DNA from: Acetobacteraceae bacterium
GTDB lineage: Bacteria > Pseudomonadota > Alphaproteobacteria > Acetobacterales > Acetobacteraceae
Length of the DNA: 10,564 bases
Reading direction: 5' to 3'
Assembly: GCA_027323595.1 (NCBI GenBank)
Contig: DAHWBL010000426.1
Location: 1 to 10,564, forward strand
Made by a program: the position numbers and the translations under genes
Shown: one piece after another, positions 1 through 5,469 of the stretch
How positions within the stretch are numbered: position 1 is the first letter of the stretch
Layout of the letters: the number at the start of each line of letters is the position of its first letter
The notes under the pieces: generated by a model
Database searches by the model: none
Seen by the model: the letters and a program-made list of their open reading frames with translations, nothing else
Told to the model about the DNA's origin: nothing

Positions 1-90
1 GGCCATGATCGCCCAGGTGTCGATCACGGCCGAACTGATCGGCACCGGCCCCAGATGAAACAGCGCGATGCTGGCGAGCGGCGAGGTCAT
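1..90 (-). CDS. atpB: N-ATPase Fo subunit a (AtpB), N-terminal fragment
   Basis: Only the first 30 codons are present; the gene runs off the left edge. The start MTSPLASIALFHLGPVPISS fits the short amphipathic lead-in of subunit a before its first membrane helix. Subunit a forms the ion half-channels of the Fo motor beside the c-ring. The identification rests mainly on position: in N-ATPase operons (atpDCQRBEFAG) atpB follows atpR. The start ATG at 90-88 overlaps the atpR stop as ATGA, as at every other junction here, which supports the start. The channel arginine and the c-ring gene atpE lie outside the window, so ion specificity (Na+ or H+) cannot be read. Confidence 0.82.
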   Translation of the reverse strand, partial: MTSPLASIALFHLGPVPISSAVIDTWAIMA

Positions 91-389
91 CGCACCCTCC
101 CCAGACGACGGACCACCAGTGCGCGGCCCGCCACAATTCCCGCCGTGGTGGCCAGCAGAGGTGCGGCGCCGAGAGTGGCGACAAGCCAGAGCAGGGCGGC
201 AAGAAACAAAAAACGCCCGATCGCGGCGACGATGCCGATGATCGGGATGCGACGTCGGGTGAGCAGCCCGACATTCCACCACACGGCGTGAAAATACAGC
301 GCACCCACCAGCAGCCCGCCGGCCGCATGGGCGAGCAGGATGACGGCGATGCTCCAGGCCGGCAGATCGTGCAGCGATGGCGCGATCAT
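87..389 (-). CDS. atpR: N-ATPase small membrane subunit AtpR
   Basis: The product is a 100-residue hydrophobic protein with about three membrane segments, near residues 12-35, 47-68 and 72-90. Basic stretches RRR (45-47) and RR (94-95) flank them. AtpR occurs only in N-type ATPases, where it is proposed to help assemble the c-ring or complex with AtpQ. The call rests on size, hydropathy and position between atpQ and atpB. I chose the ATG at 389 because it overlaps the atpQ stop as ATGA, matching the operon's other junctions. An in-frame ATG 15 bases upstream (404) is an alternative that would add MDERG. The frame stays open further upstream, but that part lies inside atpQ and looks like its shadow. 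The gene overlaps atpB by 4 bases. Confidence 0.85.
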   Translation of the reverse strand: MIAPSLHDLPAWSIAVILLAHAAGGLLVGALYFHAVWWNVGLLTRRRIPIIGIVAAIGRFLFLAALLWLVATLGAAPLLATTAGIVAGRALVVRRLGRVR

Positions 390-673
390 GCCGCGTTCAT
401 CCATTTCCAGGCGGACCAGCCGCCCAGCACCAGGCCCAGCAGAAGCAGCGGCGCGGTCCAGAAAATGCCAGTTCCCAGCAGCCGATCCATCCAGCGTCCC
501 AGAAAAATAGCAAGCAGCATCGGCGTCACGATGATCCACCCGAGCACGCCGATCTGTGCGAGCCGGTGCGTCACCGAGGGATCATCGCCATGGCCCGATT
601 GCCGCCGGCGCGCGTCACGCACGCCCTCAACCAATGGATCAGCGTCATGCGGTTCCTTCCGGGTACGTTTCAT
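386..673 (-). CDS. atpQ: N-ATPase subunit AtpQ (AtpI-like)
   Basis: This is a 95-residue protein with a hydrophilic, charged N-terminus (1-38) and a membrane hairpin. Helix 1 is about residues 41-58 (around GWIIVTPMLLAIFLGRWMD) and helix 2 about 69-88, followed by WKWM. The Gly/Asp-bearing hairpin resembles the AtpI/AtpQ family (putative Mg2+/Ca2+-linked ATPase assembly subunits), and AtpQ is specific to N-ATPase operons. Its likely role is assembly of the Fo rotor ring in the cytoplasmic membrane, alongside AtpR. The start ATG overlaps the atpC stop by 4 bases (ATGA at 673-670), and its end overlaps atpR in the same way, suggesting translational coupling. The long polar N-terminus has no recognisable domain. 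Confidence 0.88.
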   Translation of the reverse strand: MKRTRKEPHDADPLVEGVRDARRRQSGHGDDPSVTHRLAQIGVLGWIIVTPMLLAIFLGRWMDRLLGTGIFWTAPLLLLGLVLGGWSAWKWMNAA

Positions 674-1092
674 GCGAAATCCGTCGCGCGATGGCGGCCA
701 TCTGGCCGCAGGTGGTTCATGATCTGGCGTATCGCGCTCAATTGCAGTTGCGTGCTCGCGATGCGCGCGCTTCGTTCGGCGTCGATCTCGGCGCGAAAGC
801 GCGTGATGACCACGTTCTCCAGTGTCGCCAGCGCGTCGCCCGCGATCGCCTCGCGCGTGGCCACGCCGATCTCGCGGCCCTCGCGCACCGCCAGCACGCC
901 GCGACGCACGGCGCAGAAATGTCTGGCGCCATCGCGCCGTTTCCAGTCGATCACGCAGATGCTCAGGCTTGTCAGAAAATCCGCATGGCCTGGCAGGATG
1001 CCGAAGCTGCCGCTCGCGTCGCGCGCGCGCAGCGCAAGGATGTCGTCCTCCTCAATCACCATCGACAGCGGCGTGACGATCCGCAGTTTCAT
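670..1092 (-). CDS. atpC: F1 subunit epsilon of N-ATPase (AtpC)
   Basis: The 140-residue product begins MKLRIVTPLSMVIEEDD and carries the F1 epsilon beta-sandwich signature SGSFGILPGHADFLTSL (residues 27-43), which is diagnostic of AtpC. The second half has the usual C-terminal helical region, rich in Arg/Ala/Glu, ending in an atypical HLRPDGRHRATDFA tail. Epsilon sits in the central stalk, couples F1 rotation to the c-ring and can restrain ATP hydrolysis. Length is near the family norm. In N-ATPase operons atpC follows atpD directly, unlike the usual atpIBEFHAGDC layout, and that is the order here. The start overlaps the atpD stop as ATGA (1092-1089). Confidence 0.95.
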   Translation of the reverse strand: MKLRIVTPLSMVIEEDDILALRARDASGSFGILPGHADFLTSLSICVIDWKRRDGARHFCAVRRGVLAVREGREIGVATREAIAGDALATLENVVITRFRAEIDAERSARIASTQLQLSAIRQIMNHLRPDGRHRATDFA

Positions 1093-2513
1093 GGCTTGGC
1101 CGCCTTTGTCATGGCGGATTCTTCCTTGGCGCGCGCATCCTCTAGCGTGCCCACCATGTAGAGTGAGCTTTCCGCCCAGCCATCGGTCTGCCCGTCCAGG
1201 ATCGCGCGACAGCCGGCCAGCGTGTCCGCGCGCGACACGCTGCGGCCCGGTGTGCCGGTGAATGCCTCGGTGACGACGAAGGGCTGGCTGAGAAAGCGCT
1301 GCAAACGCCGCGCGCGCGCCACCGTCAGCCGGTCCGCGGCACTGAGTTCCTCGACGCCGAGCAGGGCGATGATGTCCTGAAGGTCCTTGAAGCGCGCGAG
1401 AGACTCCCGCACGCGCTCGGCCACGGCGTAATGCTCGGCGCCGACCACCGCGGGGTCGAGCAGCACCGAGCTTGATGCCAGCGGATCGATGGCCGGATAA
1501 AATCCCTCCGCCGCGAGCGATCGCGACAGCATGATCAGGCTGTCCATATGGCTGGAGATCGTGGTCACCGCGGGGTCGGTGAAATCATCGGCCGGCACAT
1601 AGACAGCCTGGATCGCGGTGACCGCCACCCCTGCGACGGAAGCGATGCGCTCCTGCAATGAGCCGACCTCGGTGGCGAGCGTGGGCTGATAGACAACCCG
1701 CGACGGCAGCCGCCCGAGCAGGCTGGAAACCTCAGCACCGGCCTGGACAAAACGGAACACGTTGTCCATCAGCAGCAGCACGTTCTGATGCCGCTGGTCG
1801 CGGAAATGCTCGGCGATGGTGAGCGCGGTCATCGGCACCCGCCAACGCGCGCCCGGCGGCTCGTTCATCTGGCCATAGACCAGCACGGTGCGCGCGAGCA
1901 CGTCCGAACGCTGCATGTCGGTGAGCAGCTCATGGCCCTCGCGTGAGCGTTCGCCAACGCCCGCGAACACCGAGATGCCCTGGTATTTCTCGACCATGGC
2001 GTGGATCAGTTCCATCACCAGCACCGTCTTGCCCACGCCCGCGCCGCCGAACATCGCCGCCTTGCCTCCTTGCGGGAGCGGGGCGAGAAGGTCGATCACC
2101 TTGATGCCGGTCTCGAACATCTCGTTGGTGGCACTGGCCTGGCGCAGGCGCGGCGGGCTGTGGTGAATCCCGCGCATCGGCGTGTCGGGCGGCAGTGCCG
2201 GGCCATTGTCCCTGATCGTGCCGGTAACATCGAGCAGCCGCCCCAGAATTGCCTCGCCCACCGGCACCATGATCGGCGCGCCGGTCGCGCGCACCGCGGT
2301 GCCGCGGGCAAGCCCGGAGGTGCCTTGCAGCGCGATCGCGCGCACCCGCTCTGGGTCGATATGGCTGTGAATTTCAAGAACCAGCGCGCCAGGGCGGTCC
2401 CACTGCACCAGCAGCGCGCTGCCGATGGGCGGCAGCATGCCAGGCGCGAAGCGCACATCCACAACCGCGCCCCGCACCGCGACCACCGTGCCGATTGGTG
2501 TGCCTGCCTCCAT
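1089..2513 (-). CDS. atpD: F1 subunit beta of N-ATPase (AtpD), catalytic subunit
   Basis: This is the catalytic beta subunit, 474 residues from the chosen ATG. It shows an N-terminal beta-barrel (GTVVAVRGAVVDVRF), Walker A GGAGVGKT (156-163), the catalytic Glu/Arg in GERSREG (187-193), Walker B ending in Asp250 (LLLMDNVFRF), and a degenerate DELSEED loop read as VEELSAAD (387-394). The C-terminus (TGTPGRSV, AILDGQTDGWAESSLYMVGT) is typical of N-ATPase beta chains. Being first in the operon and followed directly by atpC, atpQ and atpR also marks the N-type, proposed to pump Na+ or H+ outward by ATP hydrolysis. Start choice: the ATG at 2513 has AGAAAG about 10 bases upstream. An in-frame GTG at 2543 would add ten polar residues but lacks a clear ribosome site. 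All catalytic residues are present, so the subunit should be active. Confidence 0.97.
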   Translation of the reverse strand: MEAGTPIGTVVAVRGAVVDVRFAPGMLPPIGSALLVQWDRPGALVLEIHSHIDPERVRAIALQGTSGLARGTAVRATGAPIMVPVGEAILGRLLDVTGTIRDNGPALPPDTPMRGIHHSPPRLRQASATNEMFETGIKVIDLLAPLPQGGKAAMFGGAGVGKTVLVMELIHAMVEKYQGISVFAGVGERSREGHELLTDMQRSDVLARTVLVYGQMNEPPGARWRVPMTALTIAEHFRDQRHQNVLLLMDNVFRFVQAGAEVSSLLGRLPSRVVYQPTLATEVGSLQERIASVAGVAVTAIQAVYVPADDFTDPAVTTISSHMDSLIMLSRSLAAEGFYPAIDPLASSSVLLDPAVVGAEHYAVAERVRESLARFKDLQDIIALLGVEELSAADRLTVARARRLQRFLSQPFVVTEAFTGTPGRSVSRADTLAGCRAILDGQTDGWAESSLYMVGTLEDARAKEESAMTKAAKP

Positions 2514-2589
2514 CGTCGGTTCGCTTTCTCGCGTCGCCGGCACCCACGCGCCGGTGAGCCCTGCCTACAGCAGCCGAGGCGCGCACAGA

Positions 2590-2603
2590 TTGACGCGGAT
2601 CAA
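2590..2603 (-). promoter_or_regulatory. FNR/FixK/Anr-type operator upstream of atpD
   Basis: The + strand reads TTGACGCGGATCAA (minus: TTGATCCGCGTCAA). Its inverted half-sites match the CRP/FNR-superfamily consensus TTGAT-N4-ATCAA at 9 of 10 positions. The box centre (2596.5) lies 83 bases upstream of the atpD ATG. A class II placement (-41.5) would put the transcription start near 2555. A weak minus-strand -10-like TAGGCA (2567-2562) sits in about the right place, with no obvious -35 hexamer, as expected for an activator-dependent promoter. This would link N-ATPase expression to low oxygen or a redox signal. The regulator itself is not in the window. Confidence 0.6.
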
Positions 2604-2617
2604 GCATGATGTCGATG

Positions 2618-2650
2618 TACGCGAAAGTGACGCGCACGAGAAAGTGAGGC
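2618..2650. repeat. Two phased imperfect direct repeats upstream of the FNR-type box
   Basis: The copies are TACGCGAAAGTGACGC (2618-2633) and CACGAGAAAGTGAGGC (2635-2650). They match at 13 of 16 bases, share the core GAAAGTGA (2622-2629 and 2639-2646), and repeat with a 17-bp period. They lie between the stop of the racemase-like gene and the FNR-type box, at about -65 to -95 relative to the inferred atpD start. They could be binding sites for a second regulator. Function is not established. Confidence 0.5.
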
Positions 2651-2652
2651 GC

Positions 2653-3393
2653 TCAATGCGCCGCGAACAGCGCGCCCAATCCGCCGACCCGATCGGTGAT
2701 GCCGGCGCGGCGCAGGCAATGCCAGGCCATCGCCTGGTTAGAGGTCACCACCGGCATGCCCAGATCGCGCTCCAGCGCGTCGATCACCGGCGACACGCGG
2801 ATGGTCGTGCAACTGATGAAGCACGCATCCACATCATCGCGGCGCATCGCCATGGCGTGACGGTACCACGCGCCCGGCTCGATGCCCGCCATCTGCACCC
2901 CCCCGGCGCAGCCCAGCCCCAGATCGGCCACCACCTCGATGCCGTGATGCGCGAGGAACGCGATCTCGTTGCGGTTCACCTCGGCATGATAGGGCGTGAT
3001 CATCACCACCCGCCGCACCTTCAGCGCCGCGAACGCCGCCACCAGCGCGCGCGATGTGGCGGTCGCCGAAATGCCAGTTGCCGCCTCGATCCGCGCCACC
3101 ACATCCTCGCCCAGCGCCGGGTCCATGGTGGAAACGGCGGTGCAGTGGAACACGATCAGGTCGGGCTGCACATCGGCCAGCAGGCTCGCCCCCGCCTCCG
3201 CGGTCGCCGCCATCGCCAGCATCTCCGGGCGCGACGAGCCGACCAGGCGCAGCCGCGTGGTGTGCAGCGCGCAGCCCTCGGGCAGCATCCGCGCGACATC
3301 GATCTCGGCCACGCTGTTGGACGACGGCAGCAGCATGCCCAGCCGCAGCCGCCAGCCCAGCCCCGCGCCCGCCGCCGCCCGTGGTTCACCCAT
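2653..3393 (-). CDS. Maleate isomerase / arylmalonate decarboxylase-like Asp-Glu racemase superfamily enzyme
   Basis: The 246-residue product belongs to the Asp/Glu racemase superfamily, maleate cis-trans isomerase/AMDase branch. The N-terminal GMLLPSSNSVAEID (19-32) is the ligand-binding P-loop-like segment. Two cysteines sit where the pseudo-symmetric catalytic pair is expected: Cys84 in HCTAVST and Cys195 in SCTTIR. Tyr135 in MITPY corresponds to the conserved active-site Tyr. Two catalytic cysteines favour isomerase or racemase chemistry; bacterial arylmalonate decarboxylase keeps only the C-terminal one. The exact substrate is unknown, though a dicarboxylate such as maleate or a substituted malonate is plausible. 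The ATG at 3393 overlaps the symporter stop by 8 bases (ATGGGTGA) behind a G-rich ribosome site, so it is the last gene of the transport operon. A soluble cytoplasmic enzyme is expected. Confidence 0.85.
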   Translation of the reverse strand: MGEPRAAAGAGLGWRLRLGMLLPSSNSVAEIDVARMLPEGCALHTTRLRLVGSSRPEMLAMAATAEAGASLLADVQPDLIVFHCTAVSTMDPALGEDVVARIEAATGISATATSRALVAAFAALKVRRVVMITPYHAEVNRNEIAFLAHHGIEVVADLGLGCAGGVQMAGIEPGAWYRHAMAMRRDDVDACFISCTTIRVSPVIDALERDLGMPVVTSNQAMAWHCLRRAGITDRVGGLGALFAAH

Positions 3394-4924
3394 GCGTCAC
3401 CCCACCCGCCATCGCCTGCTCCACCGCGTCGAACCGCGCCGCGTCGCTCGCCCGCGCGGTCAGCAGCGACACCACGATGCTCACCACGAAGGCGAGCGGA
3501 ATGGCGATCAGCCCGGGCGTGTTGAGCCCGATCGGCGCGCCGGCATGGCCCAGCATCTGCATCTGGATGAACGGCGACATCCACACCAGCAGCAGACACG
3601 CGAGCAGCCCGGTCAGCATGCCCGCCACCGCGCCCGCGGCGGTGAAGCGGCGCCAGAAAATCGCCAGCACCAGCGCGGGAAAATTCGTGCTCGCCGCGAT
3701 CGATGAGGCAAGCCCGGACAGAAACGCGATGTTCTGGCCCTGAAACGTGATGCCCAGGAACACCCCGACCAGACAGAACCCCACGGTGCAGATTTTCGCC
3801 ACCAGATATTGCTCGCGCTCGCCGGCCCGCCCGCCACGCACCAGCCGCCCCCACAGATCATGCGACAGCGTGGCGACCCCGGTCATCACGAGGCCGCAGA
3901 AGCTGGCCAGAATGGTGGCCAGCGCCACCGCGGCGATGAAGCCGAGAAACCACGGTCCGCCAAGTTGCTGTGCCAGCAACGGGATCGTCATGTTGCCGCC
4001 ACGCTCCACCGCGCGGATCGCCGCCGACCCGACCAGCGCCATGCCGCCGAACCCGACGATGAAGATGATCAGCATGTTGAGCCCGATCAGCCCGGTGGCG
4101 ATCACCAGAGATTGCCGCGCCGTGCGGGTGTCGGGCACGGTGAAGAACCGCGTCAGCACATGCGGCAGGCTGGCCACGCCGATCACCGAGCTGATCCCGG
4201 CCGACAGGAAATCCCACAGCCCGATGGCGTTGGGGTTCGGCGCCAGCACGCCCACGCCGTTACGCGCCGCGGCCGCATTGAACAGCGCGCCAGGGCTGAA
4301 GCCGAACCGTGCCAGCACCATCACCGCGAGTGCGAGCGCCGAGCCCATCATCACCACGCATTTGATCGTCTGCACCCAGGTGGTGGCGATCATGCCGCCC
4401 AGCAGCACATAGACCAGCATCATGCCGCCGACGAGCCACACCGAGGCGTCGTAGGAAAGACCGAGCAGAAGCCGCACCAGCGCGCCCGCGCCGACCATCG
4501 ACATCAGCGAGAACATCAGCAGCACCGCCAGGCTGCCGATCGCCGACAGCAGCCGCACCGACGGCGCGTCCAGCCGGTACATCAGCACGTCGGCGATGGT
4601 GTAGCGCCCCATCCGGCGCAGCGGCTCGGCGAGCAGAAAGGTCATCAGCGGCCAGCCCACCATCGCGCCGATGGAATAGGTGGCGCCGCTGAACCCGATC
4701 AGCGCGATCAACCCGGAAATGCCCAGAAACCCGGTGGCGGCGAGAAAATCCCCGGTCAGCGCCAGCCCGTTCTGCAAGGTGCCCACACGCCCCCCCGCGA
4801 CCAGGAAATCGGCGGTGTCGCGCGTGCGCCGGGCCGCGATCCAGGTGATCGCGAGGCTGACCACCACGAACAGCCCGAAAAACAGCGCCGCCGGGTTGTG
4901 CGCCCCATCGCCCGCGGCCTGCAT
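3386..4924 (-). CDS. actP: ActP-like sodium:solute (acetate-type) symporter, SSS family
   Basis: The 512-residue polytopic membrane protein has about 13 hydrophobic helices. It resembles acetate permease ActP along its length: DTADFLVAGGRVGTLQNGLA (36-55), the FLGISGLI loop, MVGWPLMTFLLAEPLRRMGRYT, GGMIATTWVQTIK, SLPHVLTRFFTVPD, and the late QNIAFLSGLASSIAASTNFP segment. It lacks the cleavable N-terminal extension of E. coli ActP. The expected role is Na+- or H+-coupled uptake of acetate or another short carboxylate; the exact substrate cannot be read. The ATG overlaps the stop of the upstream DUF485 gene by one base (TGATG, 4926-4922), and the 3' end overlaps the racemase-like gene. This is the usual yjcH-actP pairing plus one enzyme, so the substrate may differ from acetate. 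The symbol denotes family rather than proven specificity. Confidence 0.92.
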   Translation of the reverse strand: MQAAGDGAHNPAALFFGLFVVVSLAITWIAARRTRDTADFLVAGGRVGTLQNGLALTGDFLAATGFLGISGLIALIGFSGATYSIGAMVGWPLMTFLLAEPLRRMGRYTIADVLMYRLDAPSVRLLSAIGSLAVLLMFSLMSMVGAGALVRLLLGLSYDASVWLVGGMMLVYVLLGGMIATTWVQTIKCVVMMGSALALAVMVLARFGFSPGALFNAAAARNGVGVLAPNPNAIGLWDFLSAGISSVIGVASLPHVLTRFFTVPDTRTARQSLVIATGLIGLNMLIIFIVGFGGMALVGSAAIRAVERGGNMTIPLLAQQLGGPWFLGFIAAVALATILASFCGLVMTGVATLSHDLWGRLVRGGRAGEREQYLVAKICTVGFCLVGVFLGITFQGQNIAFLSGLASSIAASTNFPALVLAIFWRRFTAAGAVAGMLTGLLACLLLVWMSPFIQMQMLGHAGAPIGLNTPGLIAIPLAFVVSIVVSLLTARASDAARFDAVEQAMAGGVTHG

Positions 4925-5196
4925 CAGATCGCCCCGCCGCGCGCGTCACGCTGGCGGTTCGCCCAGGCGACATAGAACCAGCCGAGCAGCCACGACATCA
5001 CGATCATCACCGCGCCGAGCAGGATGGCGATGGAAATGCCCGGCGCCACCTGCACCGCGAGCAACGGCGCGGCGAGCGCCACCAGCAGCATGAACCCCAG
5101 ATACATCGCGCCCAGCAGCGCGGTCATGCGCAGCGCCATCGTGCGCTGCCGCCGCGCCAGGTGCGCCGGTTCCGGCATCGCCGCCCGCGTCGCCAT
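4924..5196 (-). CDS. DUF485 (YjcH-like) inner-membrane protein
   Basis: This is a 90-residue protein with a short basic N-terminus and two membrane helices, about residues 25-47 (around ALLGAMYLGFMLLVALAAPL) and 53-77 (ISIAILLGAVMIVMSWLLGW). It ends FYVAWANRQRD, the FxYxxxANxxxD-type signature of DUF485 proteins. In many bacteria this gene sits directly before actP (E. coli yjcH), and it may assist the symporter, though no mechanism is established. The ATG at 5196 has a strong G-run (CCGGGGGG) about 8-12 bases upstream. Met20 and Met24 are internal alternatives that would remove the charged lead. The gene ends one base into actP. It is the first gene of the operon and follows a recognisable promoter. 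Confidence 0.9.
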   Translation of the reverse strand: MATRAAMPEPAHLARRQRTMALRMTALLGAMYLGFMLLVALAAPLLAVQVAPGISIAILLGAVMIVMSWLLGWFYVAWANRQRDARGGAI

Positions 5197-5245
5197 GGTT
5201 TGCCCCCCGGTTCGCGCCGGCGCTTGTTTTTTTGCCGGACCTTCG

Positions 5246-5275
5246 AGCCTACGGACCGCCGATCCGCGCTGTCAA
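5246..5275 (-). promoter_or_regulatory. Sigma70-type promoter for the symporter operon
   Basis: Reading the minus strand, a perfect -35 TTGACA (5275-5270) is followed by an 18-base spacer and the -10 hexamer TAGGCT (5251-5246). Transcription should start near 5239, leaving a leader of about 42 bases before the DUF485 ATG, with a run of seven A and a G-rich ribosome site. This is the best housekeeping-type promoter in the window. No operator for a specific regulator was recognised beside it. Confidence 0.6.
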
Positions 5276-5364
5276 TGTGGCCGCGCCGGGCGCCCCGCCG
5301 CGCTGTGCCCCGCCGGCTGACGGCTTCGTGAAGGCCTCGCGCTGTCGGGGCGGCGGGATTATAA

Positions 5365-5404
5365 CCACCCGGCGGTGGCACGAACCGAGTCGGGTCCGCC
5401 ACCG
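5365..5404 (+). promoter_or_regulatory. Two overlapping hairpin options in the nrdJ leader
   Basis: CCACC (5365-5369) can pair with GGTGG (5374-5378) around a CGGC loop. The same GGTGG is also part of CGGTGGC (5373-5379), which can pair with GCCACCG (5398-5404) around an 18-base loop that holds a small CCG/CGG stem. The two foldings exclude each other, as in attenuator-like leaders. A TATAAC hexamer just upstream (5360-5365) is a possible -10 without a convincing -35, so whether the region is transcribed is unknown. In such GC-rich DNA, stems of 5-7 bp arise easily by chance. Confidence 0.25.
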
Positions 5405-5410
5405 GACAGA

Positions 5411-5436
5411 TCGTTCCGCCCTATCTCGTTCCGCCC
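5411..5436 (+). repeat. 11-bp direct repeat upstream of nrdJ
   Basis: TCGTTCCGCCC occurs at 5411-5421 and again at 5426-5436, exactly matched, with a 15-bp period. It lies 34-59 bases before the nrdJ start codon, so it could be an operator or part of the leader. It does not match the NrdR box consensus. Function unknown. Confidence 0.45.
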
Positions 5437-5444
5437 GCCCGTTC

Positions 5445-5456
5445 GCATGATCATGC
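5445..5456. promoter_or_regulatory. Perfect 12-bp palindrome before the nrdJ ribosome binding site
   Basis: GCATGATCATGC is a perfect inverted repeat ending one base before the nrdJ ribosome site. It could be a repressor site or a small RNA stem affecting ribosome access. No known regulator consensus is matched, so this is recorded as a sequence observation. Confidence 0.3.
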
Positions 5457-5457
5457 C

Positions 5458-5464
5458 GAGGAAA
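5458..5464 (+). promoter_or_regulatory. Ribosome binding site of nrdJ
   Basis: GAGGAAA lies five bases before the ATG at 5470. It is the clearest Shine-Dalgarno sequence in the window and fixes the nrdJ start. Confidence 0.75.
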
Positions 5465-5469
5465 CCGCG

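Noticed and set aside
2514..2543. In-frame GTG at 2543 as the atpD start
   Set aside because: It lacks a clear ribosome site and would add ten polar residues beyond the usual beta-subunit N-terminus; the ATG at 2513 fits better, though the GTG is not excluded.
2425..3525. Plus-strand open frame of about 366 codons opposite atpD, its promoter and the racemase-like gene
   Set aside because: Its translation is Arg/His/Pro-rich low-complexity sequence with no domain, and it crosses three real minus-strand features.
5376..5390. TGGCAC resembling a sigma54 -24 element upstream of nrdJ
   Set aside because: The required -12 TTGC element is absent at the correct spacing (the sequence there is GAGTC), so it is not a sigma54 promoter.
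5385..5405. Partial similarity to a cobalamin riboswitch B12 box before nrdJ
   Set aside because: Only a few bases fit the box consensus, the rest of the riboswitch core is missing, and class II RNR would not usually be shut off by its own cofactor.
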